A stretch of 64,000 nt of DNA from JAMXLO01 sp963812075 (GCA_963812075.1 CAWETN010000008.1:434001-498000), one strand, 5' to 3'. Counted from the first letter of the stretch, positions 54,106 to 63,849 are shown. Notes: a model not told the origin generated them from the letters alone. Translations and numbers: made by a program.

Positions 54106-56367
54106 TCAGCCGGCTCCGTGCGTGTCCCCCAGCCGCTGGCTCAGCTCCCGGACACGCTGGCGGACCGAGCCGACGACATTCGCTGCAGGACCTTCCGCGG
54201 CGGCCAGCGGTACCTCGAGCGCCATCTGCAACTCGAGCTCGCGGCGATCCCGTTCCGGGCTCTCCGGCAAGGTCAGCAGGGCAGCCAGGCCGCGGCGGAA
54301 CAGATTGATCGCCTCGCGTTCGGCTGAACGGCCCGCCAGGGCCTGCCCGGCGATCAGCCAGTGCTCCACCGCCTCGTGCAGCCGCCCGGCCTCGGTCAAA
54401 TGGTGCGCCAACGTCTGTGGCGCGACGTCCGCCCGGCCCGACAGGGCGTCGGCGATCCGGCCATGTGCCACCTGGCGGTGGCTGCGCAGCACGGTCGAAT
54501 ACACCGCCCGCTGCACCAGAGCGTGCCGGAACCGGTACGTCGCCGACGGCGGCTCGCCACGGCGATGCACCAGGCCCGACGACACCAGCTGCTCGAGCCC
54601 ATCCGAGAACACCGGCTCCGGCAGGTCGGTGACCTCGCTGATCAGCTCGTGCGAGAATTCGCGCCCGATCACCGCACCGACCTGCGCCACCTGCTTCGCC
54701 TCCGGCAGGCGGTCGAGCCGCGCCAGCAGCGAGCCTCGCAGGGTGGTCGGCACACCGATCGTCTGCAGCGTGATGTCCGGATCCTTGGCGCGCTCGATCC
54801 AGTCCTTGGTCAGTTCCTCGATGAACAGCGGCACGCCGTCGGCCTGCATCGCGATGCGCGCGAGCAGCACCGGCGGCAGCTCCGTCGTCAGCGCGCCGGC
54901 GAGCTGCGTGCTCTCGGCGCGGTCTAGCCGGCTCAGGGTGATCGAGGTCACGCCGGCATGTCCGGTCCAGGGAACCTGAAGATCGGGGCGGAACGTCAGC
55001 AGCAGCAGCACGCGCATCGCCGGCAGGCGCGTCACCGCAAGGTCCAGCAGCTCGCGCGTGGTCGGATCCGCCCAGTGCACGTCTTCGACCAGCGCCAGCA
55101 GCGGCTTGTCGCGGCACAACCGCTCCACCTGGCGGAGCAGCGCCGCGAACAGCCGTTCCTTCTGCAGCCGCGTGCCAGCGCTTTGCGGCCCCGGCGTATC
55201 GAGCGCGAGAAGCTCGCCTATCAGGGCCATGTCCGCCGCGTCCGTCTCGGTGCCGAGAACCTGGCGCAGCCGCTGCCACTTCGCCGGCGTGTCGTCGTCG
55301 CGATCGAGCTCCGCTGCCAGGGCCATCTGTCGGGCGATCGGGAACAACGGACTGTCGCAGTGATCGGGCGAGCAGAAGTAGCGGAGCCGGCCGTGCTCTT
55401 CACCTTGCAGGCGCGTTTCCAACTCGGCCACCAGCCGAGACTTGCCGATACCCGATTCGCCGGTGATCAGCACGACGCGGCCGGTCCCGGTCTTCACCTG
55501 CTCCCAGCGCCGGATCAGTTGCTCAAGCTCCTCGTCCCGACCGATCAGCGGCAGCGAACTGTCGTGCAGCGCCTCGAACCGGCTGCCGATCTGGGCCTCC
55601 TTCAGCACCTGCCACGCCTGCACCGGACCAGGGATACCCTTCAGCGCGACGACGCCAAGCTCGGCGCAATCGAACAGGCGGCCGATCTGCTGCCGCGTCG
55701 CGGCGTCCACGACGATGCCGTCGTCGCCGGCCAACGCCTGCAGGCGGGCGGCTAGGTTGGGCGTTTCGCCGATCGCCGTCTGCTGGCGCGCCTCGCCGGT
55801 GCCGATCGGTTCGCCGATCACCACGAGGCCGGTGGCAATCCCGATCCTGAGCCGCAGCCGCTTGCCCGCGGCGGGGGCTTGACCGACCTCGCGGATCACC
55901 GCCAGCGCCGCGCGCACCGCCCTCTCGGCGTCCGCCTCGCGCGCCTCGGGCCAGCCGAAATAGATCAGCACGCCGTCGCCGACGTAGCGCGCGATGAACC
56001 CGCCGAAGCGCGCGATGGTTGCGGCGACCGTCGCCTGGTAGCTGCGGACCACCGCACTGAGGTCTTCCGGGTCCAGATGCGCCGAGAGCGCGGTGAACCC
56101 CACCATATCGCAGAACATCACGGTGACCTGGCGGCGTTCGGCGGTCGTCGTCGTGCCGTGGTGGATATCGGGCACGGGATCGGCCGCCGGACGCAGCGCC
56201 GCGATGGCGTCGAGCAGACGGCGCCGATGACCGACAGCCGCCACGCCGATGTCCTTCAGGTCATCCGATGTGAGGCTGGGCAGCAGATCGGCGGTGACGG
56301 CATTCTCGTGGAATGCCGCCGCGTATTGGCTCAGATCGAGGGCGCGGAGCCATTCGGCTACATCCAT
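54106..56367 (-). CDS. SAM domain-class III cyclase-AAA ATPase protein, C-terminally short
   Basis: The 753-residue signalling protein has a SAM domain (about 1-62: WLRALDLSQYAAAFHENAVT), a class III nucleotide cyclase domain (about 78-260: VTVMFCDMVGFTALSAHLDP, YVGDGVLIYFGWP) and an AAA/STAND-type ATPase with P-loop ITGESGIGKSRLV, LALVEDVHWADPTTRELLDL and winged-helix region. It stops at ELSQRLGDTHGAG, just where relatives begin a TPR array of about 300 residues. No TPR continues in any frame downstream, so the gene is truncated or a short natural form. ATP-to-cAMP versus GTP use cannot be set. Confidence 0.82.
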   Translation of the reverse strand: MDVAEWLRALDLSQYAAAFHENAVTADLLPSLTSDDLKDIGVAAVGHRRRLLDAIAALRPAADPVPDIHHGTTTTAERRQVTVMFCDMVGFTALSAHLDPEDLSAVVRSYQATVAATIARFGGFIARYVGDGVLIYFGWPEAREADAERAVRAALAVIREVGQAPAAGKRLRLRIGIATGLVVIGEPIGTGEARQQTAIGETPNLAARLQALAGDDGIVVDAATRQQIGRLFDCAELGVVALKGIPGPVQAWQVLKEAQIGSRFEALHDSSLPLIGRDEELEQLIRRWEQVKTGTGRVVLITGESGIGKSRLVAELETRLQGEEHGRLRYFCSPDHCDSPLFPIARQMALAAELDRDDDTPAKWQRLRQVLGTETDAADMALIGELLALDTPGPQSAGTRLQKERLFAALLRQVERLCRDKPLLALVEDVHWADPTTRELLDLAVTRLPAMRVLLLLTFRPDLQVPWTGHAGVTSITLSRLDRAESTQLAGALTTELPPVLLARIAMQADGVPLFIEELTKDWIERAKDPDITLQTIGVPTTLRGSLLARLDRLPEAKQVAQVGAVIGREFSHELISEVTDLPEPVFSDGLEQLVSSGLVHRRGEPPSATYRFRHALVQRAVYSTVLRSHRQVAHGRIADALSGRADVAPQTLAHHLTEAGRLHEAVEHWLIAGQALAGRSAEREAINLFRRGLAALLTLPESPERDRRELELQMALEVPLAAAEGPAANVVGSVRQRVRELSQRLGDTHGAG

Positions 56368-56511
56368 TGGGCCTCAAGCAGGTTCGCGAGCCAACACCTG
56401 AGGCCAGGATTGCCCAAATCGGACGTCACTGTCCACAAAATGGGCCGCACGCCAGAGCGGCGCCGCCGTTCCGGCGTGGAGGAGAACTATCCACGCGCTG
56501 CGGCAGCGCCG

Positions 56512-57796
56512 TCACTTGATCAGCCCGGCGCTGCGCGGCAGGAACAGCGACAGCTCGGGAATGCAGATGATCAGCATCAAACCGACCAGCAGCGCGAGCA
56601 GATAGGGCCAGTAGCCGCGTGCATGCTGCAGCACCGGCACGCGGGCAAAGCGCAGCGCCATCAGCAGGCCGACACCCATCGGCGGCGTGAACAGGCCGAT
56701 GCCGACGGCCGCGGTCTGCACGATGTCGAAGTGCACCGGATGGATGCCGATCTTCGTGGCGACCGGGAACACCACCGGGATCAGCACCACCGCGGCAGGC
56801 AGGCCTTCCAGCAGCATGCCGAACAGCAGCGTCATCAGCGCGACGCCGGTCAGGAACAGCCAGTGCTGCGACTCGCAGCGGGGCCAGCAGCTGTCCCAGC
56901 AGTTCCGGCACGCCGGACAGGCCCATCAGGTACTGGAACACGGTCGCCACCGCGAGCAGGAAGATCACCACGCCGGTCAGCACGCCGCTGTCGTAGGCGA
57001 TGTGCAGCACCTGCATCCATGACACGTTGCGGTAGTAGAACCTCGCCGCGATCAGCGAATAGAACGCGACGATGGCGCCGGCTTCGGTGGCGGTGAAGGC
57101 GCCCAGATAGAAGCCGCCGAGGATCACCACGGGAATCACCATCGGCACCGCGGCGTCCTTCATGGCACGCAGCAGCCGCTGCCAGCTCGTTGCCGTGTCC
57201 TTCGGCCAGCCGAGGACGTGCGCCTGGATGAGCACCAGGATGCAGAGGCACAGCCCGACCACGGCGGCCGGCACGAAGCCCGCGAGGAACAGCGCCACCG
57301 CGGACTGGTTGGTGACGGCGGCGATCACGATCATGAAGATCGCCGGCGGCACCAGCATGCCCATCGCGGTGCCCGCGGCGATCAGCGAGGCGGCATCCTC
57401 CGCGCGGTAGCCGGCGGCGCGCAGCGGCGGCACCAGCGCCGAGCCGAGCGCCGACACCTCGGCCATTTTCGAACCGCAGATGTCGGAGAAGAAATACGAC
57501 ACCACGATGACCGACATGCCGAGACCGCCGCGCAGCCAGCCGACCAGCGCGCGCGCCAGTTCGACCAGCGAGTGCGACATGCCGGCCCGCTCCATCAGGC
57601 TGCCGGCGAACACGAAGGAGGGGATGGCAAGCAACACCCAGCTCTGCGATGCGGCGATCATGCTGGAGCCGAGCTGCTGCATCGGGAAACCGCCGAGCCA
57701 GAGCCCGGCCACGCCGGCCGCACCCAGGCAGAACACGATCGGCAGCGACAGCAGCAGCAGTGCCACGAAGACGACGGACGTTGCGGCGAGGATCAC
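56512..57796 (-). CDS. dctM: TRAP transporter large permease (DctM), one frameshift
   Basis: The 12-helix sodium- or proton-driven subunit of a TRAP carboxylate importer. It has LLLSLPIVFCLGAAGVAGLW, SWVLLAIPSFVFAGSLMERA, SDICGSKMAEVSALGSALVP, AGTAMGMLVPPAIFMIVIAA and GGFYLGAFTATEAGAIVAFY. One extra base near 56878 shifts the frame; the end reads MTLLFGMLLEGLPAAVVLIP, VVFPVATKIGIHPVHF and LFTPPMGVGLL. About 428 residues when repaired. Three bases after dctQ. Confidence 0.92.
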
Positions 57797-57799
57797 GCG

Positions 57800-58330
57800 C
57801 TATTCCCTCACGTCCATGATGTCGTGGTCGGGGCCGGCCGGATCGGCGGCGGCACGCAGCGCGTAGAGAGCGATCAGGATGCCGCCGACCGTCGCGGCGG
57901 CATAGAGCCAGGCCAGGCTGAACTCGAGCGCGGGCGAGGTCAGCATCGCATTCAGCACGGCGAGCTGCACACCGATCCAGGCGATCAGGCCGCCGAACGC
58001 GGCGGTCAGCAGGTTGTTGAAGACGTGGATCACGTGCCGGGCACGTGGCGGGAAGCGGTGGGTGAGCAGGTTGAGCGCGAAGTGGCTGCGCTCCGCCACG
58101 CCGACCGCGGCGCCGATCAGGGTAAGCCAGCAGAGCGTGGTCTCGCCCACCTCCTCGACCCAGAAGAAGTTGATCGGATCGACGTCCAGCCAGTCGGTGA
58201 TCGGCAGCATGACGTAACGCATGAACACGCCGTACAGCATCACCGAGATGGCGAGCAGCACCAGACCGCCGGTGACGACCTTCGGGATCGCGAGGACGGC
58301 ACCGACCGCCCTCGCGCCGGATGAAGCCAC
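57800..58330 (-). CDS. dctQ: TRAP transporter small permease (DctQ)
   Basis: The four-helix partner of DctM. The 176 residues contain helix 1 (VVTGGLVLLAISVMLYGVFM, then RYV), the conserved WVEEVGETTLCWLTLIGAAV and GVAERSHFALNLLTHRFPP segment, and two C-terminal helices (GGLIAWIGVQLAVLNAM; WLYAAATVGGILIALYAL). The E-x-x-R/H loop is typical of DctQ. Four bases after dctP. Confidence 0.92.
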   Translation of the reverse strand: MASSGARAVGAVLAIPKVVTGGLVLLAISVMLYGVFMRYVMLPITDWLDVDPINFFWVEEVGETTLCWLTLIGAAVGVAERSHFALNLLTHRFPPRARHVIHVFNNLLTAAFGGLIAWIGVQLAVLNAMLTSPALEFSLAWLYAAATVGGILIALYALRAAADPAGPDHDIMDVRE

Positions 58331-58334
58331 GTCG

Positions 58335-59351
58335 TCAGACCGTGGTGGCGGTGATCAGGTCCCAGAGCTCGCCGTACTGCTTCTGGTACTGCGGCCAGAC
58401 CTTCTCCTGCGCCAGCTTCCTGAATGGCGCATGGTCCGGCATGTTCACGGTCATGCCGAGCGGCTCCAGCATCTCCTTCGCCTTGGCGAGCGAATCGATG
58501 CTCTCGGTGTTCTTGCGCATGATGGCCTGTGCCTCGCGCGCGCCGTCCAGCATCAGCGCCTGCTGGTCGGGGCGCAGCTTGTTCCACATACCGAGGTTCA
58601 TTGCCACCAGCGTCGAGCCGTAGTTGTGGCCGGTCATCGAGTAGTATTTGGAAACCTCGTAGGCCTTCAGCGGCACCATGTTCACCACCGGCAGGTCGGC
58701 GCCGTCGATCACACCCTGCTGCGCCGCGGTGATGACCTCGGCCCAGCCCAGCGGCACGGCGACCGCACCGATGCCGTTCACCGTGTCGGTGAACACTTTC
58801 GACGGCTGCGTGCGGATCTTCAGGCCGCGCAGGTCGCGTGGTTCGTTGATCGCGCGCCTGGCGTTCCAGAAGTGGCGGAAACCATAGTCGAAGTAGTACA
58901 GCACCTTGACGCCGTATTTCTCCTGGAACGTCTTGTCGAGCTGGTCGCCGACCTTGCCGTTGAGGAGCTTGTAGGCCTGGTCGTAGGAGCTGATCAGGTA
59001 ACCGACCAGGAACACGCCCATCTCGGGGAAGATCGTCGCGGCGGCACCGGACGGCGTGCCGATCGCCACACTGCCGGTCTTCACCCCGTTCATCACGTCG
59101 ATCTCCTTGGTCAGCAGCGTGCCACCATGGAACTCGACCAGGAGTTCGCCCTTCGAGCGCTCCGTCATCGCCTTGGCGAACCAGTCGAGCGCGACGGCGC
59201 CCAATTCGGGCACCGGCGTGATATGGGCGATGATCAGCTTGGTCGGCTGGATCTGCGCAATTGCGGGCGCCTTGCCGAGGGCCAGGATGCCAGCAAGACC
59301 GCCAGCGCCCTGAATGACGCGACGACGCGGGGCGACGAGCTTCGCGGTCAT
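58335..59351 (-). CDS. dctP: TRAP transporter solute-binding protein (DctP)
   Basis: Periplasmic receptor for a carboxylate. The 338 residues begin with an RRRVIQGAGGLAGILALGKA signal (twin-arginine-like, AIAQ cleavage). The DctP fold follows: KLIIAHITPVPELGAVALDW, ELLVEFHGGTLLTKEIDVMN, FGFRHFWNARR-type loop and LRGLKIRTQPSKVFTDTVNG, whose Arg is the carboxylate-binding residue in the family. GGGAGG lies eight bases before the ATG at 59351. The neighbouring catabolic genes suggest a dicarboxylate-like ligand (inference). Confidence 0.92.
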   Translation of the reverse strand: MTAKLVAPRRRVIQGAGGLAGILALGKAPAIAQIQPTKLIIAHITPVPELGAVALDWFAKAMTERSKGELLVEFHGGTLLTKEIDVMNGVKTGSVAIGTPSGAAATIFPEMGVFLVGYLISSYDQAYKLLNGKVGDQLDKTFQEKYGVKVLYYFDYGFRHFWNARRAINEPRDLRGLKIRTQPSKVFTDTVNGIGAVAVPLGWAEVITAAQQGVIDGADLPVVNMVPLKAYEVSKYYSMTGHNYGSTLVAMNLGMWNKLRPDQQALMLDGAREAQAIMRKNTESIDSLAKAKEMLEPLGMTVNMPDHAPFRKLAQEKVWPQYQKQYGELWDLITATTV

Positions 59352-59436
59352 GTAACGACCTCCCGTGATGATTCTGTTATGGCCAGAGCATAACCGAAGC
59401 GCGCGGCGGGTCCAGCCGCCGCGCGCCGATGGCGGC

Positions 59437-60780
59437 CTATTGCAGCGCGGTGATCTCGCGCGCCGACATCGACTGGATCTGCGACAGCCGCCGGAACAGC
59501 GTCTCGGCGGGGATGTCCGAAGCACCGACATCGAGGCAGTCGGCGAACTTGTCGTAGATCTGTGCCTCGGTCAGCGGCCGCGTCGCATGACCGGTGGCAC
59601 GCTTCACCGGCTCCCCGGCGATGGTGCTGCCATCGTTCAGCTGCACGGTCACCTGGTCCTGCGGCGCCGCGCCCGACAGTTCTTCGTCGTATTCGGTAGT
59701 GGTGACGATCTCCACCTTGCGCATCAGCGCCTGGATGTCGGGGCGCTGCACGAAGCCATCGGTCAGTTCGCGCAGGCCGACGCGTTTCGCGACGATGCCG
59801 CTGGCCATCGCGAACTCCATGCTGAACTTGGCGGCGAGCCCGGTGTCCGGCTGGTGGTTGCGCAGAATGGTCGCGAAATAGTCGCTGATGTTGACGGTGA
59901 TCTTCTGCACGTCGTCCGCCTTGATCGGAGTCGCGTTGACAAGGTCGAGCACGCAGTCGATGGCGCGGTGGGTGCAGTAGCAGGTGGGATACTTCTTGAT
60001 GCCGAGACCCTCGGTCAGGATGGCCCAGGTCTCGCCCGGCTTCGCCTCGCTGGTGCGGTCTTCGGTGCCGGTCGGCGAGATCGCGTGCAGGAAGCCCTGT
60101 GGGTGCTCCAGCGCATCCATGCTGGCGGTGAAACCGGCTTCCGCAAGACGCGCGGCCATGATGCCGGCGTGCGCCGCCTTGCCGGCGTGGAACGGCTTGG
60201 TCATCGTACCGAAATTCGCCATCAGGCCCGAGCTTTGCGACGCGCCCAGCGCGATCGCCTGCGCCGCCTTGTCGGCGTCCAGGCGGCGCAGCGATGCGCA
60301 GGCCGCAGCGGCAGCCACCGCGCCATACAGACCGGTCGGGTGCCAGCCCTTCTGGTGCAGCAGGCCGGAATCGCGGCGGAACAGCTCGGCCCAGGTTTCG
60401 TAGCCGGCGACGTAGGCCACGATCATGTCGGCGCCGGTAGAACCGAGTGTCTCGGCCTCGGCGAGGATCGCGGGAACCAGAACGGTGCTGGGATGGCCGC
60501 GCAGTCCGACATCGTCGTAGTCGAGCGCGTGCGCCGCGGTGCCGTTGATCCACGCGACCTCCGGTGCGGCGCCCTTCTCCTTGCCGAAGGTGATGGTCGC
60601 CGGGCCGTCGGCCGGCGCGAGCACCTGCTGCATGATGCGCACGCATTCCTCGCGGCGCCCGGCGATCATCGTGCCGATGCTGTCGATGAAGCCGAGACGC
60701 GCGACGCGTTCGGCGCCTTCGGGCAGGCGATTGGGCGACAGGTCGGCGATGAACCGGCCGAGGGTCTTGGTCAGGGACAT
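59437..60780 (-). CDS. MmgE/PrpD family protein
   Basis: Members include 2-methylcitrate dehydratase and cis-aconitate decarboxylase. The 447 residues contain RLGFIDSIGTMIAGRREECV, AWINGTAAHALDYDDVGLRG, HPSTVLVPAILAEAETLGST, KGWHPTGLYGAVAAAAACAS, FGTMTKPFHAGKAAHAGIMA and KKYPTCYCTHRAIDCVLDL, the standard family landmarks. The ATG at 60780 is right; the frame continues upstream only through a repeat. It is 85 bases before dctP and likely acts on the TRAP substrate, but the exact acid is unknown. Confidence 0.9.
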   Translation of the reverse strand: MSLTKTLGRFIADLSPNRLPEGAERVARLGFIDSIGTMIAGRREECVRIMQQVLAPADGPATITFGKEKGAAPEVAWINGTAAHALDYDDVGLRGHPSTVLVPAILAEAETLGSTGADMIVAYVAGYETWAELFRRDSGLLHQKGWHPTGLYGAVAAAAACASLRRLDADKAAQAIALGASQSSGLMANFGTMTKPFHAGKAAHAGIMAARLAEAGFTASMDALEHPQGFLHAISPTGTEDRTSEAKPGETWAILTEGLGIKKYPTCYCTHRAIDCVLDLVNATPIKADDVQKITVNISDYFATILRNHQPDTGLAAKFSMEFAMASGIVAKRVGLRELTDGFVQRPDIQALMRKVEIVTTTEYDEELSGAAPQDQVTVQLNDGSTIAGEPVKRATGHATRPLTEAQIYDKFADCLDVGASDIPAETLFRRLSQIQSMSAREITALQ

Positions 60781-60801
60781 GGTGGTTCTCCATAGGGTGG
60801 T

Positions 60802-60884
60802 GTCATTGCGAGCGCAGCGAAGCAATCTCCATCCGGGGCTCACATAGGTGGAAATTGCTTTGTCGCTTCGCTCCTCGCAATGAC
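60802..60884. repeat. Palindromic extragenic repeat (GTCATTGCGAG type)
   Basis: The element begins GTCATTGCGAGCGCAGCGAA and ends with the inverted counterpart (TTCGCTCCTCGCAATGAC), spanning 83 bases with arms of about 30. This GTCATTGCGAG-type palindrome is a common dispersed repeat in alpha- and betaproteobacteria. It lies between the HMG-CoA-lyase-like and MmgE/PrpD genes of one operon and would form a large hairpin in the mRNA. Confidence 0.8.
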
Positions 60885-60911
60885 AAGGCGCTGTGGTGGC
60901 GGTCGGATCGG

Positions 60912-61874
60912 TCAGTGCAGCTTCGCGCGCAACGCCTTCAGGCTGCCGCCCATCTTCACCGAGCCAGGCAACGGGTGGCCGACGATGTCCTCGGCCAGCT
61001 GCGCCACCGCGATGAGCTTGTCGAGGTCGATGCCGGTGTCGATGCCCATCTCGTCGAGCATGAACACGAGATCCTCGGTGCAGACATTGCCCGCCGCACC
61101 CTTGTGCGCGGCGAACGGACAACCACCGAGACCGGCAACGGTGGCGTCGAAGATCGACACCCCCATCTCCAGCCCCGCATAGGCGTTGGCGACACCCATG
61201 CCACGCGTATCGTGCAGGTGCAGCGACAGCGTCAGCTCGGGGAAACGCTCGCGCACCTTGCCGACCAACGCCCTGATCGACTTCGGCGTCGCCCAGGCCA
61301 TCGTGTCGGCCAGCGAGAACACCTGCGGCTGCACCTCGTGCTCGGCGCAGATGTCCAGCAGCTGCTGCATCAGGTCGAGCACGCGCTGATGTGGGATCTC
61401 GCCTTCGAAGTTGCAGCCGAACGCCGCCATGATGCTGGCCCGCTTCAGCTTGATGCCGTGGTGCTTGTACAGCTTGATCGTCTCGTGCGCTTGCCGGACG
61501 TTGTCCTCCATCGAGCGCTGCTGGTTCTTCGCCAGGAAGGTCGGCGACGCGGTCAGCGAGAACGAGCCTTCGATGTCCAGCCGCCGGTCCCGGTACTCCA
61601 GCGCACGCTGCAGCCCTTTGATGTTGAGCCAGAGCGCCGTGTAGTGGATGCCCGGCCTGCGGGCGTAGCGCTGCACCACCTCGTCTGCATCGGCCCAGCC
61701 CGGCACCCGGTTCGGATTGACGAACGAAGCCACCTGGATGTGGTTCAGGCCGGTCTCCGACAGCGCGTCGATCAGCTCGATCTTGCGCTCCGTCGAGATC
61801 GGTCCTTTCTCGAACTGGAACCCTTCGCGCGGGCCTTCCTCATTGATTTGCACGAATTTCGGGAAGTCGGGCAT
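60912..61874 (-). CDS. Hydroxymethylglutaryl-CoA lyase-like protein
   Basis: A DRE-TIM metallolyase of the HMG-CoA lyase group, about 320 residues. Residues visible are the start FVQINEEGPREGFQFEKGPI (ExGPREG in place of the more common RDGxQ), LNHIQVASFVNP, KRASIMAAFGCNFEGEIPHQ, HLHDTRGMGVANAYAGLEMG (metal HxH) and the loop GLGGCPFAAHKGAAGNVCTE with its catalytic Cys. The modified N-terminal motif suggests a substrate other than HMG-CoA. First gene of the leftward TRAP operon. Confidence 0.88.
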   Translation of the reverse strand: MPDFPKFVQINEEGPREGFQFEKGPISTERKIELIDALSETGLNHIQVASFVNPNRVPGWADADEVVQRYARRPGIHYTALWLNIKGLQRALEYRDRRLDIEGSFSLTASPTFLAKNQQRSMEDNVRQAHETIKLYKHHGIKLKRASIMAAFGCNFEGEIPHQRVLDLMQQLLDICAEHEVQPQVFSLADTMAWATPKSIRALVGKVRERFPELTLSLHLHDTRGMGVANAYAGLEMGVSIFDATVAGLGGCPFAAHKGAAGNVCTEDLVFMLDEMGIDTGIDLDKLIAVAQLAEDIVGHPLPGSVKMGGSLKALRAKLH

Positions 61875-61995
61875 GCGGGCGCTCCTGGGACGTTGCGGCG
61901 ATTGAATACCGCCCCACCTCCGATGCCAAGAGCGCGCGATTTCCACCCGGGTCGAGATGCCGTAGCGTGTGCGGCGTCCGGACGGGGAGAGTGCG

Positions 61996-62877
61996 ATGAG
62001 CAATACGGGTGACCTGCGTGCGCTGTTGCGCCGCGATGCCATGGTGGTCGCGCCCGGTGCCTATGACGGGCTGACCGCCAAGCTGGTGGCGCAGGCTGGC
62101 TTTCCCGCCGTGTACATGACCGGGGCCGGCACGTCGGTGTCGCACGGCTACCCGGATTTCGGCCTGCTGACCATGAGCGAGATGGTGGAGAACGCCGCCC
62201 GGATCGTGCGCTCGGTCGACGTGCCGGTGATCGCCGATGCCGATACGGGCTACGGCAATGAGCTGAACGTGTTCCGCACCGTGCAGGAGTATGAACGCCG
62301 CGGCGTCGCCGCCATCCACATCGAGGACCAGGTGTCGCCGAAGAAGTGCGGCCATCTCGACGACAAGGAGATCGTGCCGCGCGAGGACTACATCGCCAAG
62401 ATCCGAGCCGCGGTCGCCGCCAGGAAGGACCGCGACTTCACGATCATTGCGCGCACCGACGCGCGCGCCGTCGCCGGCCTGGACGAGGCGCTGGCGCGTG
62501 CCAACGCGGCGCTGTCGGTGGGCGCCGACATGGCGTTCGTCGAGGCGCCGCAGACGATGGAGGAGCTGGCCGCAGTGCCGAAGCGCGTCGCCGGACCGTG
62601 CCTGCTGAACGTGGTGCGCGGCGGCAAAACCCCGGAGATCGACCTGCGGCGTGCGCAGGAGATGGGCTATCGGCTGGCGATCGTGCCTGGCCTGCTGCTG
62701 AAGGCGGTCATCGGCGCGTGCGACGAGATGCTCGCACAGCTGAAGGCAACGCATGTCCATCCGGTGCCGCGCAGCGACATGACCGTGCGCGAGGCGTTCG
62801 ACCGGGTCGGTGCGGATGAATGGGATACGCTGCGCACGCGCTTCCGCGACGGCGCGGAACGCCGCGCAGCCGAGTGA
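61996..62877 (+). CDS. Isocitrate lyase/PEP mutase family carbon-carbon lyase
   Basis: The 293-residue TIM-barrel lyase has AYDGLTAKLVAQAGFPAVYM, PVIADADTGYGNELNVFRTV, the Mg-binding/HIEDQVSPKKCGHLD motif with the catalytic Cys in KKCGH, and FTIIARTDARAVAGLDEALA. It is close to 2-methylisocitrate lyase, oxaloacetate decarboxylase and 2,3-dimethylmalate lyase; the sequence alone does not decide. Divergent from the TRAP-linked operon with a 121-base shared promoter region. GGGAGAG lies before the ATG at 61996. Confidence 0.88.
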   Translation: MSNTGDLRALLRRDAMVVAPGAYDGLTAKLVAQAGFPAVYMTGAGTSVSHGYPDFGLLTMSEMVENAARIVRSVDVPVIADADTGYGNELNVFRTVQEYERRGVAAIHIEDQVSPKKCGHLDDKEIVPREDYIAKIRAAVAARKDRDFTIIARTDARAVAGLDEALARANAALSVGADMAFVEAPQTMEELAAVPKRVAGPCLLNVVRGGKTPEIDLRRAQEMGYRLAIVPGLLLKAVIGACDEMLAQLKATHVHPVPRSDMTVREAFDRVGADEWDTLRTRFRDGAERRAAE

Positions 62878-62894
62878 GAGAGGGGAAACGGACC

Positions 62895-63848
62895 ATGGCG
62901 ACGGTAGGCAGCGGCGACTACGTATACGAACCGGTGGTGGACTGGGCGAAACTGCCGCCCGGCTGGTCGTTCAAGGAGATCGGCTCGGTCGGGGTGGACA
63001 AGAACGACAACGTCTACGTGTTCAACCGCGGCGAGCACCCGATGATCGTGTTCGACCGCGCCGGCAATTTTTTGCGGTCGTGGGGCGAAGGCGTCTTCCC
63101 GCGCGCGCACGGCGTGTTCATGGCGCCGGACGACACGATCTGGCTCACCGACGACGGCGACCACACGGTGCGGCAGTGCACGCTCGAGGGGAAGGTGCTG
63201 CTGACGCTGGGCATACCCGGCAAGCCCTCGCCCTACATGAGCGGCGAGCCGTTCCACCGCTGCACCCACACGGCGATGTCGCCGCAGGGCGACATTTACG
63301 TGTCGGACGGCTACGGCAACTCGCGGGTGCACAAATACTCGCCGAACGGCCGGTTGCTGCTGTCGTGGGGCGCACCGGGCACCGATCCGGGCGAATTCAA
63401 CATCGCGCACAACATCACCTGCGACGCGGACGGCTGGGTGTACGTGGCCGATCGCGAGAACCATCGCGTGCAGGTGTTCGACGGCAACGGCAAGTACGAG
63501 GCGCAGTGGAACAACCTGCATCGACCGTGCGGGCTGTTCATGCCGCCCGGCAAGTGCCCGGTCTGCTATATCGGTGAACTGGGTTCCGTGGCGTCAGTGA
63601 ACCGCAACCTGCCGAATCTCGGGCCGCGGGTGACCATCGTCGACCACACCGGCAAGCGCATCGCGCGGCTGGGTGGGGTGGGACCCGGCATGGGCCCGAC
63701 GGAATTCCTCGCACCGCACGGGCTCACCGTGGATTCGCACGGCGATCTGTATGTGGGCGAGGTGTCGTGGACCAATTGGCCGCAGACCTGGCCCGACCAG
63801 CCGCGGCCCGACAATCTGCGCTCGCTGCACAAGTTCCGGAAGGTGTGA
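62895..63848 (+). CDS. NHL-repeat beta-propeller protein
   Basis: A 317-residue, six-bladed NHL propeller related to peptidyl-alpha-hydroxyglycine amidating lyase-like proteins. Repeats include SVGVDKNDNVYVFNRGEHPM, GVFMAPDDTIWLTDDGDHTV, AMSPQGDIYVSDGYGNSRVH, ITCDADGWVYVADRENHRVQ and GLTVDSHGDLYVGEVSWTNW. There is no signal peptide, so it is probably cytoplasmic. It follows the lyase gene by 17 bases and likely shares its transcript. Lactonase-like activity is possible but unproven. Confidence 0.87.
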   Translation: MATVGSGDYVYEPVVDWAKLPPGWSFKEIGSVGVDKNDNVYVFNRGEHPMIVFDRAGNFLRSWGEGVFPRAHGVFMAPDDTIWLTDDGDHTVRQCTLEGKVLLTLGIPGKPSPYMSGEPFHRCTHTAMSPQGDIYVSDGYGNSRVHKYSPNGRLLLSWGAPGTDPGEFNIAHNITCDADGWVYVADRENHRVQVFDGNGKYEAQWNNLHRPCGLFMPPGKCPVCYIGELGSVASVNRNLPNLGPRVTIVDHTGKRIARLGGVGPGMGPTEFLAPHGLTVDSHGDLYVGEVSWTNWPQTWPDQPRPDNLRSLHKFRKV

Positions 63849-63849
63849 T

